From: Dromiciops gliroides
Taxonomy: Eukaryota > Chordata > Mammalia > Microbiotheria > Microbiotheriidae
Assembly (NCBI RefSeq): GCF_019393635.1
Contig: NC_057863.1
Location: 573,756,284-573,820,283 of the forward strand
Length of the DNA: 64,000 nt
Direction: 5' to 3'
In this document: positions 11,285-20,830 of the stretch, in pieces
Numbering within the stretch: the stretch's first letter is position 1
How the letters are laid out: each line of letters begins with the position of its first letter
Made by a program: the position numbers and the translations under genes
The notes under the pieces: model-generated
What the model was told of the DNA's origin: nothing
Database searches by the model: none
What the model saw: only the letters and a program-made list of their open reading frames with translations

Positions 11285-11550
11285 CATAATAATAGCTAAC
11301 ATTTATACAGGCTTACTCTGTGCCAAGGACTGTGGTAAGCACTTTACAATTATTAACTAAGTTGATCCTCACGACAGCCTTAGGAGGTAGGTGCTATTAT
11401 TATCTTTATTTTACAGATGAGGAAACTGGGGCAAATAGAGTTAAATAACTTGCCCAGGGGGATCACACACTACGGTCGAGACTGGATTTGAACTTGGATC
11501 TTCCTGTCTCCAGCACTGGTGCTCTACCCACTGTGCCATTTAGCCACAAA
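11285..11550 (-). mobile_element. MIR/Mar1-type CORE-SINE, long copy
   Basis: Reversed: 'taagcactttacaattatta', 'ttttacagatgaggaaactg', 'ggatttgaacttggatcttc', 'gctctacccactgtgccatt'. Confidence 0.8.
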
Positions 11551-11552
11551 GC

Positions 11553-11765
11553 TAGCATTGCTAGACCGGATGGACTGCTGGACTTTGAATCAGGAGACCT
11601 GGGTTCCCATTTAGTCCTTTAGACACTTGTGTGGTCATCAGTAAACTCCAATTTTTTCATCTATAAAATGTGAAGGATAACACTTTCATTTCAGAGGGCT
11701 GACAAGGAAAGGGCTTTTCAAACTTTAATGCTATGAAAATGTGAGTTTTTATCATGACCTTTCCA
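11553..11765 (+). mobile_element. MIR-like element
   Basis: Sense MIR: 'ctttgaatcaggagacctgg', 'ttttttcatctataaaatgt', 'gggcttttcaaactttaatg'. It lies head to head with the previous copy. Confidence 0.65.
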
Positions 11766-11864
11766 GCCTTAATCCCCATTGTTTCTGTTCATTCAGCCAC
11801 ACTGAGTTTTAAGGTACTGGCTATTCCTTGATCTCTTGGCTCTCTATTTTCCACCTGGTAGATA

Positions 11865-12025
11865 GAACCGAATTTGAATCCTGCCTTATACCATGGGTAA
11901 GTCACTTAACACTTTTTAGCCCCAGTTTTCTCATCTGCAAAATGGATAACTTACAGGGTTGATGGAAGGATCAAAGGAGATACATGAATTTAAATTGGGG
12001 ATCCAAGCAATAGCTGTTTTAGGTT
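11865..12025 (+). mobile_element. MIR-like element
   Basis: Sense MIR: 'gaatttgaatcctgcc', 'gggtaagtcacttaacac', 'ctcatctgcaaaatgg', 'aaggagatac'. Confidence 0.6.
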
Positions 12026-12142
12026 GTTAACACCATCCCCAAAGAAAATGGATAGCCAGCTATATTGGAGACTATAGGGGAAGAAGCAGTGAAATTTGAG
12101 GTCATTATACTACAATTAAAAAATAAAAATGAAAACTTTTTT

Positions 12143-12280
12143 TTCCAGGGCAATGAGGGTTAAGTGGCCAGCCCATGATCACACAGCTAGTAAGTGTCAG
12201 GTGTCTGAGACTGGATTTGAACTCAGGTCCTCCTGAATCCAGGGCTGGTACTTTATCCACTGCACCACCTAGCTGCCCCT
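12143..12280 (-). mobile_element. WSINE1-type SINE, subfamily B, with TSD
   Basis: Reversed SINE flanked by gaaaactttttt at 12,131-12,142 and 12,281-12,292. Confidence 0.9.
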
Positions 12281-12292
12281 GAAAACTTTTTT

Positions 12293-12435
12293 GTTCTTTG
12301 CGGGGCAATGGGGGTTAAGTGACTTGCCCAGGCTCACACAGCTAGTAAGTGTCAAGTGTCTGAGGCCAGAATTGAACTCAGGTCCTCCTGAATCCAGGGC
12401 TGGTGCTTTAACCACTGTGCCACCTAGCTGCCCCC
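12293..12435 (-). mobile_element. WSINE1-type SINE, subfamily B, tandem neighbour
   Basis: A second reversed SINE begins immediately after the first one's target duplication. No separate duplication was found for it. Confidence 0.85.
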
Positions 12436-12629
12436 TCTCTCTGATCTTAAACAAAATCATTTGATATCATTGCATCTCACTTTCTTCATCTGAGAAGGAA
12501 AAATGGAGTTGGATTAGGTAATCTGTGGTTATTTCCAGCTCTAAATCTATGATAATTTCTTCTCTGTATTATCTCATACTTTATTCTCATACTTTTTTAT
12601 TTAAAAATTTTTTTCCCTACTTTCTTTTT

Positions 12630-12776
12630 TCTTTTTTTGCACGGGGCAATGAGGGTTAAGTGACTTGCCCAGGGTCACAGAGCTAGTAAGTGTCAAGTGT
12701 CTGAGGCCGAATTTGAACTCAGGTACTCCTGAATCCAGGGCCGGTGCTTTATCCACTCCGCCATCTAGCTGCCCCC
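12630..12776 (-). mobile_element. WSINE1-type SINE with TSD, A/B mixed
   Basis: Reversed copy with 'caatgagggtt' (B) but 'gtactcctgaatcc' (mixed). Flanking cccctac/ccctacttt repeats lie at about 12,615 and 12,775. Confidence 0.87.
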
Positions 12777-12972
12777 CTACTTTATTTTTAATGAATCTTA
12801 TTGGGAATGAAGCTGCTTAGCTCTTCTGATTAAATTCCTTGAAATGGAAAATCAGGAAGTTAGATTTGAAGTCAAAACTCATTGTGCTGAGTTCTGGAAA
12901 AATTGGAACAAAAAATTGGCAACAGTTTAAAAATCAAAACAAGTTGGTCTAGTTTTGTTAGCAGATTCTTTT

Positions 12973-13115
12973 GAGAGGGGGGGCAGGCAATGAAGGTTAA
13001 GTGACTTGTCCAGGGTCACAAAGCTAGTAAGTATAAAGTGTCTGAGGCCAAATTTGAACTCAAGTACTCCTGAATCCAAGGCTGGTGCTTTATCCACTGT
13101 GCCACCTAGCTGTCC
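12973..13115 (-). mobile_element. WSINE1-type SINE with TSD
   Basis: Reversed SINE. The 17-bp target duplication tgttagcagattctttt (12,956-12,972) and tgttagcaggttctttt (13,116-13,132) differs at one base. Confidence 0.92.
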
Positions 13116-13234
13116 TGTTAGCAGGTTCTTTTACAAAATAATAACTCTGTTATGAGTAACCATATTTGTATAATTAAAAAGTGGCTCCTCATTATGTAGG
13201 AGCTAATCCATAGAAGGGGGTTATCCATCCCACT

Positions 13235-13345
13235 AGATGGTAAGCTTGTTTATTTTTAAATTTCCCTCAGCACCTAAAACAGCACATTCCCCATTAAGAG
13301 CAGCTTAAGAAATGTTTGTTGAATGACTGAATGAAGAGAGGGTCA
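13235..13345 (+). mobile_element. L2/MIR-type 3' tail
   Basis: 'gatggtaagcttgtttattt', 'cagcacctaaaacagcacat' and 'aatgtttgttgaatgactga' are typical of the shared 3' tail of L2 and MIR. Confidence 0.55.
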
Positions 13346-13689
13346 GAGGAAGGCACTAGGCACATGGCCTAGAATGGGGAGTATGGGAACACACATAAAA
13401 CAAGCTTTGCTTATTTCACACTTTTGCCTAAGGCCAATCCTCATGTAGACTGAAGGAAAAAGAAGAAAGCCTTTCAGCTGAGACATGATGTAAGAGGTGG
13501 AGAACTCCCAGAAATTGTCTCTTAGTAGTAATGGAGTGACAAGGGGGTCATAGGTTGTCTGTGCCCGGTGCTTTTAAAAGATCAACCCCAATCATACTTT
13601 TATATTTAAGGAAAACTAGCAAACCTCCTGAGAGATGGAGAAGAGAAGGTTTGGGGACAGTTTTGTCCAAAAATGAGATTACCTAGCTG

Positions 13690-14090
13690 GATCACTCCTG
13701 GCAGAATGTGGGGTGGTAAAGAAGTGGGATTTTCATTTAGCTCTACTTGATAGATGCAGAAACTGTGCACCAAGGTGGATAAATGATTTGCCCAACCACA
13801 CATCGAATTAACGGAAGAGTCAAGAGTAGGACACTTTCCACTTAACACAAAGACTTCTTCAAAGGGTTGCAAATCACTTTGCATACATTATCTCATTTGA
13901 GCCTGGCTACAACCGTGTGAGCTAGGTACTATTGGTTTAATTCTCCCCTACTTTGCTGCTAATTAAATGGAAAGGTTTAAGTGATTTGCCTTTTGGTCAC
14001 ACTGCTAGTTAAATTCAGAGGCAGGATTCAAACCCAGGATCTTCACTTCAAACGCAGAATACCACCTACTACACCAAGCTGCCTCTCTAC
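13690..14090 (-). mobile_element. Two adjacent MIR-like elements
   Basis: The first fragment (about 13,740-13,867) has 'gatttgcccaaccacacatc'. The second (13,868-14,088) is longer: 'gcatacattatctcatttga', 'gtgatttgcc', 'ggattcaaacccaggatctt', 'ctacaccaagctgcctc'. Confidence 0.6.
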
Positions 14091-14229
14091 CAGGCCAGAA
14101 GCCTTGGAGTCCTTGTAGGTAATGTTTCTTGAGAATCTTGTTTGTTATTCTGTATGGCTAACTACTAAGACAGTAATTGGAGGGGACTTGGATATACATA
14201 TGATGGGCACTCCAGGTGCAATGTCTTGG

Positions 14230-14243
14230 GTGCCCCCTAGTGG
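14230..14243 (-). promoter_or_regulatory. CTCF-like binding motif
   Basis: Reads CCACTAGGGGGCAC on the - strand, a full match to the CTCF core CCASYAGRKGGCRS. It lies 5.4 kb upstream of the FOXO1 start, just outside a MIR copy. Motif only; occupancy is not shown. Confidence 0.6.
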
Positions 14244-14639
14244 TGGCACTATGGAGATGTATTCAAAGGTACACAATTCTCCCACCAGGGAGGAGGAAGA
14301 GATGTGGGTGTGAATGAGAATGAGAGAGAGGGGATTGTGATATTGCCCTTTCCCCAGAGAATTTCCGGTTTGTTTTTTGAAGCAGTGGTAACCAAGGTAA
14401 GAGAACTCAACCTCCCTGTAATTTTGAAGGAAAGTGACAGAAACCCTTCTAATGGTCAGGAAAAGTAAAACCAGGGCTCCCTTAGATGCAAGGGATGGGG
14501 CATTACAGGAAATTTTCAATTAACAACTCGAGTGAGATGAATATCTATTTATGTTTTTTCTAAGCTTTGCATTTTTCCCAGTGCCTAGTACAATATCCTG
14601 AAGACAGTAAGGGATTAGTAAATATTTATTGATTTGAAT

Positions 14640-14818
14640 CGACTCTTCAGTTGTATCATAGATTCAGAGATAGACTAGAAGCTAGAGACCAACTTCAGCC
14701 TCCTCCTTGAACAGATTAGGGGGGAAAAAGATTTGGCAGTATTTTAAAAATTAAAGCAGGTTGATCTAATTTTATTATATAGAGATCATATAATTTGTCC
14801 TAGGTCATACAACTAGTT
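14640..14818 (-). mobile_element. Old repeat of the 'agattcagagatag' type
   Basis: Diverged copy containing 'gaagctagagaccaacttcagcc' type sequence (split here), interrupted by the SINE at 14,819 and perhaps resuming at about 15,050-15,125. Confidence 0.45.
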
Positions 14819-15045
14819 GGGGCATCTAGGTGGCTCAGTGGGTAGAGTGCCAAGTCTGGAGTCAGGAAGTCCTGAATTCAAATCAGATCTCAGACATTTA
14901 TTATATGTGTGACCCTGGACAAGTCACTTAATCCTGTTTACCTTAGTTTCCTCATTTATAAAATGAGCTAGAGAAGGTAATGGCAAGCCACTCCAGTATC
15001 TTTGGCAAGAAAATCCCAAATGGAGTCACAAAGAGTCAGACTGAA
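14819..15045 (+). mobile_element. Long Mar1-type SINE
   Basis: Sense copy: 'ggggcatctaggtggctcag' head, 'aaatgagctagagaaggtaa', 'cactccagtatctttggcaa' and 'caaagagtcagactgaacaa' tail. Confidence 0.8.
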
Positions 15046-15690
15046 CAACAAATATAATTAATAAGTGATACAAGAGAAACTATTTCCTGGATCTTCTGGC
15101 TCCCAATCCATTGTACTTTCCATAGGCCACCATTTCTAAGGAGCAGTGGAGTAAAGGAGAATATTTGAAGGGGAACATACCCCCTTCCAAACACTAAAGT
15201 GTTTTCACATGCCTGTTGATGGTCATCAGCATTCCAGAAGCCCTTGGCATAAAAAGTTTGAGAACTGGTGTTTGACTATATATTTTTACTTATTTTTATA
15301 CTTATTTTTATACTTATTATTAACAAGTGACAAATGTGTTTCAATATACAATGAATAAAAAAACAGTATTGTATACAAAACTGCTGATTATTAATTACCT
15401 ATTATTTTAGGTATATATTAGATTCAATCTGAGTATAAAAATATAGATTCAATATGAATAACAAAGCTGCAGTGTTCCCTTGACCTTCCATTTGTTTTTC
15501 TTCTGCATATTTTAAATGTTTCATTGAAAATCTTTCTTTTTTGTATCATTAACACTACCTGCTTACTCACCCCCTTAGAAATAGCAAATAAGTATATTTT
15601 ACTGTAATTCTTCCTTGTACTTTCCTTATTTTCTATTAACAACACTAATTGAGTACCAACTGCATATAACATATTGTGGGATGCTGCAAG
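15046..15690. other. AT-rich DNA, no gene seen
   Basis: Repeated 'tacttatttttata' words at 15,285-15,320. A hAT-like end word (aagtttgagaactgg) at 15,258 may mark another transposon remnant, but I could not extend it. Confidence 0.3.
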
Positions 15691-16282
15691 GTTGTACTAT
15701 ACCCTGTATTTGCACTTAAGGAACCTAGTGAGCAGTTGGGGAAACAAGGTGTACCAGTGTGAAAATATACTATATACAAGAGTTAAATGACAAAAAAAGC
15801 AAACAACAGTGTAAATGATGTCACAAGGCAGTACTATTTATAATTAAATGCTAAATGACAGGCAGTGGAACAGGAAATCAGGGCCATGAGTTCAAAGGGA
15901 AGAGAGGTCACCATGGGCTAGAGTTTTCAGGAAGTCTTCCTGAGTCTTGATCTAGGCCTCAAAGAATAGGTACAAATTGGAAAAGTAGAAGGAAGGAAAA
16001 AAAGTCATTTTAGGTAGGGGCAAGAAACCAAACACAAAGTGATTAGGAGGTAAGAATTGATATTACTCAAAGGAGATTCCATGAGTAAGTCCAGTCATTC
16101 TAAAGTAAGGAGTTTATGTTAAGGAGTAGATAAAAATAAAACATGACAGGTAGGATAGGCCTAAACAGGCTTGAAAGTGAGGCAGAGACCTTGTAGGAAA
16201 CTAGGAGGGGAAGAGGATAAGGAGGGAAGGGTGAGAGAAGGGAGGGCAGAACGGGAGAGGGGACAGTCAGAAGTAAAACACT

Positions 16283-16300
16283 TTTTTTTTTTTTAGAACT
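16283..16300. repeat. Short T-run between repeats of taaaacactt
   Basis: A T-run plus a few bases sits between two copies of aaaacactt (about 16,274 and 16,301). It could be a minimal poly-A retro-insertion or chance. Confidence 0.3.
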
Positions 16301-16427
16301 AAAACACTTGAGGAGGAATAGGGTAAAAGAAGATAGAAAATAGAGTAAATATCATGGGAAGGGAATAGGATGGAGGGAAATAGTTATGATGATTGATTAT
16401 AGTGGCAAAACGTATGGTACTTATTTT

Positions 16428-16586
16428 TTTTTTTAATTTTTTTTTTTTTGTAGGGCAGTGGGGGTTAAGTGACTTGCCCGGGGTCACACAGCTAGTAAGT
16501 GTCAAGTGTCTGAGGCTGGATTTGAACTCAAGTCCTCCTGAATCCAAGGCCAGTGCTTTATCCACTGCGCCACCTAGCTGCCCCCT
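16428..16586 (-). mobile_element. WSINE1-type SINE, subfamily B, with perfect TSD
   Basis: Reversed SINE with a long T-run. The 15-bp duplication tatggtacttatttt is identical at 16,413-16,427 and 16,587-16,601. Confidence 0.93.
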
Positions 16587-16639
16587 TATGGTACTTATTT
16601 TACTGGACTATTGTGAAGAAAATTCTTTAAGGTACTATA

Positions 16640-17115
16640 TAAAAGTTATGATGAACAGGATGCTATCAGAAAAACATGGAAAGACCTACATGAACTGAAG
16701 CAGAGTGAAATGTACTGTATACAAAAGAACAGCAATAGTGTAAGATGATCTGCTGGGAAGGACATGGTTATTTTCAGCAATGCAATGATCCCATATAACT
16801 CTGAAGGACTTATGAAAATTGCAGTCCATCTACAGAGAAAGAACTGATGGTATCTGAAAACATATTGAAGCATTTTTTTTAATAGTTCCTTAATCTAAAG
16901 TTTTGTTTTTGTCTGTTTTCTCTCACAACCTGGCTAAAGTGGAGATGTTTTCCCTGACTACTCATGTATAACTTATATTGAATTGCTTGAGTTCTTGGGA
17001 GTAGGGAGTCAGAAGGGTGGGAGGAAGAGAAGTTGGAACAAAAAGCTTTTAAAAATTGATGTCAAAATTTGTTTTTACATGTAATTTGGAAAATAAAATT
17101 TTAAACAGGAAAAAA
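16640..17115 (+). mobile_element. LINE-1 3' end (ORF2 end plus 3' UTR)
   Basis: Sense copy. The ORF2 C-terminal coding part is recognisable from 'acatggaaagacctacatga'. The 3' UTR has 'gaaagaactgatggtatctg', 'cacaacctggctaaagtgga', 'tgtataacttatattgaatt' and ends 'tttggaaaataaaatttta'. 5'-truncated and old. Confidence 0.8.
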
Positions 17116-17350
17116 ATAAAGTGAGGCAGAGAAATTTAGATGTGAAACGTGCAATGAGGGAGTGATGCAATGAATAAGTGGGATCTTAGCCTGGCAAACA
17201 TTAAGAGAATGACTTGGAATAGGAAGAGATCAGAATAAATGAAATCAATAGGGGGTTATTGCAAATAATATTGGTATGAAGTGATGGGGGGGTAGAGGGA
17301 GGGTCTCTATTAGGGTGAAGGCAGTAGAAATGGAAATGAAGTGATGGATG

Positions 17351-17890
17351 TGAGATTTTTATTTTGGTCTTTTTTTTCTTCTACAAAAAGAACCATAATA
17401 TTCTAACCCTTTACCAGTAGTTTCATAATTGTTGGTGGGAAGAAAGGAGATTGTCTAGAATTGGCAGCTATCAATTTAGACAAGATATTAAAAAAAAAAA
17501 ACCACAACCCAGCTGTTCATCTTCTATGTAAGTGATTCTGTCTCTCTGGAAGGAAATGTCTTCTACACCCCCTCCTTTAAAAAAAAAAAAACTTAAATAG
17601 AAATCTATTTCTCCTGCTCCCTGAAACACAAGGTCCATTGTCTTTCTACTTCTGGCCTCATTCACCCTCAACAGGACTTCCTGGACCTGTTGCCCTCCCT
17701 GCTTGGGGAGAGGGGGAAAGAGAGGAGTCGGGTTTGATTGGCCCAGACCACAAGAGGTCTCATTACAGCCTAGAGGCCTTTTGGGGTGGGGGTGGGGCTG
17801 GATAATGCTGTGCCACAGACATTTGGGGATATTACCCATCTTGAAAAAACAAAAACCAAACCCTTTAGCCCATTTAATTGGGAGACAAAT
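17351..17890. other. No gene seen; A-runs
   Basis: Two A-runs (17,490-17,502 and 17,578-17,591) in otherwise unassigned sequence. Confidence 0.35.
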
Positions 17891-17894
17891 GACA

Positions 17895-18085
17895 CCAGCA
17901 GAATATTAGACCGTGAGAACTGGGGACCTTGTAGATTATCGAGGAGTCTCATTTTGCAGATGAGGAAATGACACAGAGAATAAATTAAATGATTTTTGCC
18001 CAAGGTCACGGAGGGGCAGACCTAGGACTTAGGAAACGGAGGTCTTCTGACCCCCAATCCTAGGCTCTTCCTACCGCACCAGATG
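17895..18085 (-). mobile_element. Old repeat of the 'gagaactggggacctt' type
   Basis: 'tttgcagatgaggaaatgac', 'gcccaaggtcac', 'ggaggtcttctgaccc' and 'gctcttcctaccgcaccag' match the family also seen at 21,289 and 27,422. Confidence 0.55.
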
Positions 18086-18089
18086 TCTC

Positions 18090-19249
18090 CACAAAAGGTT
18101 AAACATTGAATGTTGGAGCAAGTATCCCAGAGCGTTCGTACTGATAACAATGTGATCTCTCTACTACCCCCCACTTCCAACTCCCACCCCCATTTGGTAT
18201 TTCCTGACCTTCAGTTTCGCCCTCAGGTAAAATTTCCCACCCAAGTAAGGGTGTCCTCCCATACCAAGGCTGGAAATCCACTTGGCCAACACTGCTAATG
18301 AAGCAGGGGGAGAGAAAGGTGCTATTTAGGTGGAACAAGGATCTCTTGTTTCCCTTTTTTGTTGTTGTTATCAATCTCAGATTTTTAGGTGAGAGGATCG
18401 AGGCCCATCTAGCTTCTGTTACTGTTCTGCCCGTTCCTGACTGGTGGGTGCAAGGGGCAGTAGAGACTGGGCTGAACCGACCTGACCCCAGGTCTGACAG
18501 GACTCCGTCAGTCCTTCAGAGTTTCTGCTTAGGTTGCAGCTGCCAGGTGGTGGTTAAGTTCCTGGAGGAAATGGAACGGATTCACTGAGAGGGAGGGAAG
18601 CAGAAAGTGGGAGGAGGGGAGACAGCCCCTGGTTAATGGAGCTGTCAGTCCTCGGCTCTAAGGCTGAGTCTCGGAGTTCTGCACGTGGCTGGGGTAGGGG
18701 TGGAGGGGACTGTAGAAGCGGTGACAGGCTCAGAGAAGGGGGGTGGGGAGAGGAAAGAAGAGGAGAAGAGAGAGGGAGAGACCGACTCTAGTGCTCGCGG
18801 GAATATAGTCAACACTAGTGAGGTTTGTCACGAGGATTGGGGAATCAGCAACCCGAACTGGGTTTCTCTCAAACACACTGAAAATTAGGGAGAGAGATAG
18901 AGAATGGGAGACAGAGAGAGCCCTGACTTCCATATACCACCGCAAATAAATCCCTCGTGGGGCTCAAAGTAGGTGATTGGATAGAAATTCACAAGTGAGG
19001 TTCTATTACGATACCCCTGTTTCCCCAACACTACTTTTACTAAAGCGCTTAGAATTCCTGTAGGTCTTGCATATCCAGAATGACTCTCCCCGCTACCGTC
19101 TGCTCTCCCTGCTCTCCCCCGCCCCGTTTCCTATCTTCCTAGCACCCCAAAAACGAAGAGGTGCGGGGAGGTGAGGCGAGGACCCCTGGGGCTGCTGGAA
19201 AATCAGTCCTAGAGACTCCTCATCTCGGCGTCTTCGGATCCCTCCCAGC
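18090..19249. other. Upstream flank of FOXO1, repeat-free
   Basis: No mobile element recognised. GA-rich stretches occur at 18,590-18,620 and 18,730-18,790. This is possible distal promoter DNA. Confidence 0.45.
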
Positions 19250-19266
19250 TTCTCCTCTCCTCCGTA

Positions 19267-19276
19267 GTAAACAAAC
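19267..19276 (+). promoter_or_regulatory. Forkhead (FOXO) binding motif GTAAACAAAC
   Basis: GTAAACAA is the high-affinity DAF-16/FOXO binding element. It sits about 390 bp upstream of the inferred transcript start and could serve FOXO autoregulation. Motif match only. Confidence 0.6.
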
Positions 19277-19298
19277 TACTGTCGCCGCCTCCACGCTG

Positions 19299-19304
19299 GT
19301 TTAC
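19299..19304 (-). promoter_or_regulatory. Second forkhead core (GTAAAC on - strand)
   Basis: GTTTAC on the + strand reads AGGTAAACCA in reverse. It is 23 bp from the first forkhead site and in the opposite orientation, a paired arrangement. Short motif, so moderate confidence. Confidence 0.45.
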
Positions 19305-19472
19305 CTCACCGAAATCAAAACACTGAATCTCAAAGAAACACACTCGAGAATTACCAGAAAATAATGATCCAGAAAAGAAAAAAAAAAGAAACCACGAAAA
19401 CCTCCTCCTTCCCCCCTCCCTCCCTCCTCCCCAACTAAACCACGGCCTCCTCCTCCCCTTGGAAAACTGGCC

Positions 19473-19480
19473 CCGCGAAA
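19473..19480 (-). promoter_or_regulatory. E2F motif (TTTCGCGG on - strand)
   Basis: A full match to the E2F consensus TTTSGCGS, within 200 bp of the inferred start. E2F1 is reported to activate the FOXO1 promoter in other mammals; use here is inference. Confidence 0.55.
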
Positions 19481-19520
19481 TTGACAAGCGAGTCGTTTCC
19501 TAAGCAGCGCGCGCTCTCCC

Positions 19521-19527
19521 ATTGGCT
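19521..19527 (-). promoter_or_regulatory. Inverted CCAAT box (ATTGGCT)
   Basis: ATTGGCT is the reverse of AGCCAAT, a good NF-Y site. It lies about 130 bp before the conserved 5' UTR start, a usual distance. Confidence 0.6.
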
Positions 19528-19553
19528 GAGGCGGTGCAGTCAATCAGCCCCGG

Positions 19554-19561
19554 GGGGCGGG
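19554..19561 (+). promoter_or_regulatory. GC box (GGGGCGGG)
   Basis: Sp/KLF-type GC box next to the CCAAT box, typical of a TATA-less CpG promoter. Confidence 0.6.
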
Positions 19562-19654
19562 AACTAGTCGGGACTCGCCGCCCCGCGGCTGGGTGGTGGT
19601 AGTAGATCCCGTAAGTCTGGTGTGGGCCGGTGAGTTGCTGCTGCTTCCTCAGCC

Positions 19655-20161
19655 AGCCGCCGCCACATTCAACAGGCAGCAGGAGCCCGAGCAGCAGCAG
19701 CAGCAGCCGCCGCCGCCGCCACCTCCGCCTCCGCAGAACCGTACAAGTAGTGGAGGCACAGCCACAGCCCCCGGACAGCCACCGCCTTCTGCTCTCGTCT
19801 ACTGGATACCTTTGCCGCGGATTCAGTCCCTTCTTTGCTCCCGGCCGAATCGAACCTGCAGTCCGGCGGCCACTGCCATTGCCATTGCCACTGCGGCCGC
19901 CGGAGCGGCAGCTGCAGTCGCCACCGCCGCAACTCGGGGGAAGCTTAGGCATTAATTAATAAGCCCACGAAGTTAAGTTCTGGTTTCTCTCCCCCCCCCC
20001 AACCTTTAGCTTCTCTTCTAGCCCCCCCTTCCCACCCCCGCTTCCCCCTCCCCCATCCCCAGCCCAGTATTTAACTCCCGGGAAGTCCCCTCCCCCACCC
20101 CCTTCCTCTGGTTTCTCTCTTTTTCGCTCTCTTGTGGCTGGGGGGAGGGGAGGGGGTCACC
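19655..20161 (+). other. FOXO1: FOXO1 5' untranslated region
   Basis: The stretch from about 19,655 resembles the start of the human FOXO1 mRNA as I remember it (gccgccacattcaacaggca), and a second conserved block, cgaagttaagttctgg, lies at about 19,968. There is no ATG between 19,561 and 20,161, so no ATG upstream ORF exists. It contains short CAG and CCG runs (19,692-19,730) and a pyrimidine-rich stretch before the start codon. The 5' end is inferred from homology and is not proven; earlier starts from 19,560 are possible. Confidence 0.75.
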
Positions 20162-20824
20162 ATGGCCGAAGCGCCTCAGGTGGTGGAGATTGACCCGGAC
20201 TTCGAGCCACTGCCCCGGCCTCGGTCGTGCACTTGGCCCCTTCCCAGACCCGAGTTTAACCAGTCGACATCGGCTACCTCCAGTCCGGCCCCCTCCGGCG
20301 GCAGCGGTGGCGGCGGGGCAGGGAATCCCGGGGATGCCGCGTCCGCCGCCTCGGCCGCTGTCAGCTCCGACTTCATCAGCAATCTGAGCCTCCTGGAGGA
20401 GAGCGAAGACTTCGAGCAGCCTTTGGGTCCCGTGGCGGCGGCCGCGGCCGTAGCTGCTGCTGCTGCTGCGGCGGCTGCAGCGGCGGCGGCTGCAGCGGCC
20501 ACGGAAGGACTGTGTGCGGACTTCCAGTGTCCGGAGACCACCTGCCTGCAGCAGCAGCAGCAACAGCAGCAGCAGCCCGGTCCCCTTCAGCAGCACCCGC
20601 CCGTCCCCCCGGCCTCGGCGGGGCCCCTGGCCGGGCAACCCCGCAAGAGCAGCTCGTCCCGCCGCAACGCCTGGGGCAACCTGTCTTATGCAGACCTGAT
20701 CACCAAGGCCATCGAGAGCTCCGCCGAAAAGCGGCTTACCCTGTCCCAGATCTACGAGTGGATGGTGAAGAGCGTCCCCTACTTCAAGGATAAGGGGGAC
20801 AGCAACAGCTCTGCTGGCTGGAAG
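20162..20824 (+). CDS. FOXO1: FOXO1 exon 1 coding part (forkhead box O1), partial
   Basis: FOXO1 is a forkhead transcription factor acting in the nucleus downstream of insulin/PI3K/AKT; phosphorylation sends it to the cytoplasm. This exon gives residues 1-221. The N-terminus ([20 protein letters not shown]) matches mammalian FOXO1, not FOXO3/4/6. T24 lies in RPRSCTW, the first AKT/14-3-3 site. A conserved [12 protein letters not shown] segment spans about 73-84. Then come an Ala tract (92-96 and 98-113), a Gln tract (130-138), [10 protein letters not shown] and the forkhead start ([36 protein letters not shown]) with the FOXO-type [13 protein letters not shown] loop. The start ATG has a strong context (caccATGg). 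The exon ends phase 0 after K221 at a donor, equivalent to human K210, so this copy is 11 residues longer than human to that point (human sequence from memory). AKT sites 2 and 3, helix H3 and the transactivation domain must lie in exon 2, outside the window. Confidence 0.98.
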
Positions 20825-20830
20825 GTGAGG
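20822..20830 (+). other. FOXO1: Splice donor of FOXO1 intron 1 (AAG|GTGAGG)
   Basis: The boundary falls after GWK in the forkhead domain, the known exon 1/exon 2 junction of FOXO genes; exon 2 is expected to resume with NSIRHNLS. AAG|GTGAGG is a strong donor. The reading frame stays open past it to 21,322. Confidence 0.95.

Larger units (their letters stand above)
15690..17350 (+). repeat. Long ancient interspersed repeat, interrupted
   Basis: Segments such as 'ggaagtcttcctgagtcttg', 'aggcctcaaagaataggtac', 'gggggttattgcaaataata' and 'gggtgaaggcagtagaaatg' occur in the order of a long mammal-wide repeat whose name I cannot give with certainty. It is broken by the SINE at 16,428 and the L1 end at 16,640. 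Confidence 0.45.
1..19249. other. Intergenic DNA upstream of FOXO1
   Basis: No exon or RNA gene could be supported. The open frames present are short and mostly fall inside SINE copies or low-complexity runs. Repeats are itemised below. Confidence 0.7.
19250..19654 (+). promoter_or_regulatory. FOXO1: FOXO1 core promoter, TATA-less and CpG-rich
   Basis: This lies directly upstream of the conserved 5' UTR. It holds two forkhead cores, an E2F-type site, an inverted CCAAT box and a GC box, each listed separately. No TATA box is seen at the expected distance from 19,560-19,655. CpG density rises sharply from about 19,430. Regulation of FOXO1 by FOXO factors and by E2F1 has been reported in other mammals; that these sites do it here is inference. 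Confidence 0.75.

Noticed and set aside
19500-19959. Several 80-150 codon frames in the FOXO1 5' UTR region on both strands
   Set aside because: They arise from CAG/CCG repeats in GC-rich DNA and have no ATG start in the + strand UTR.
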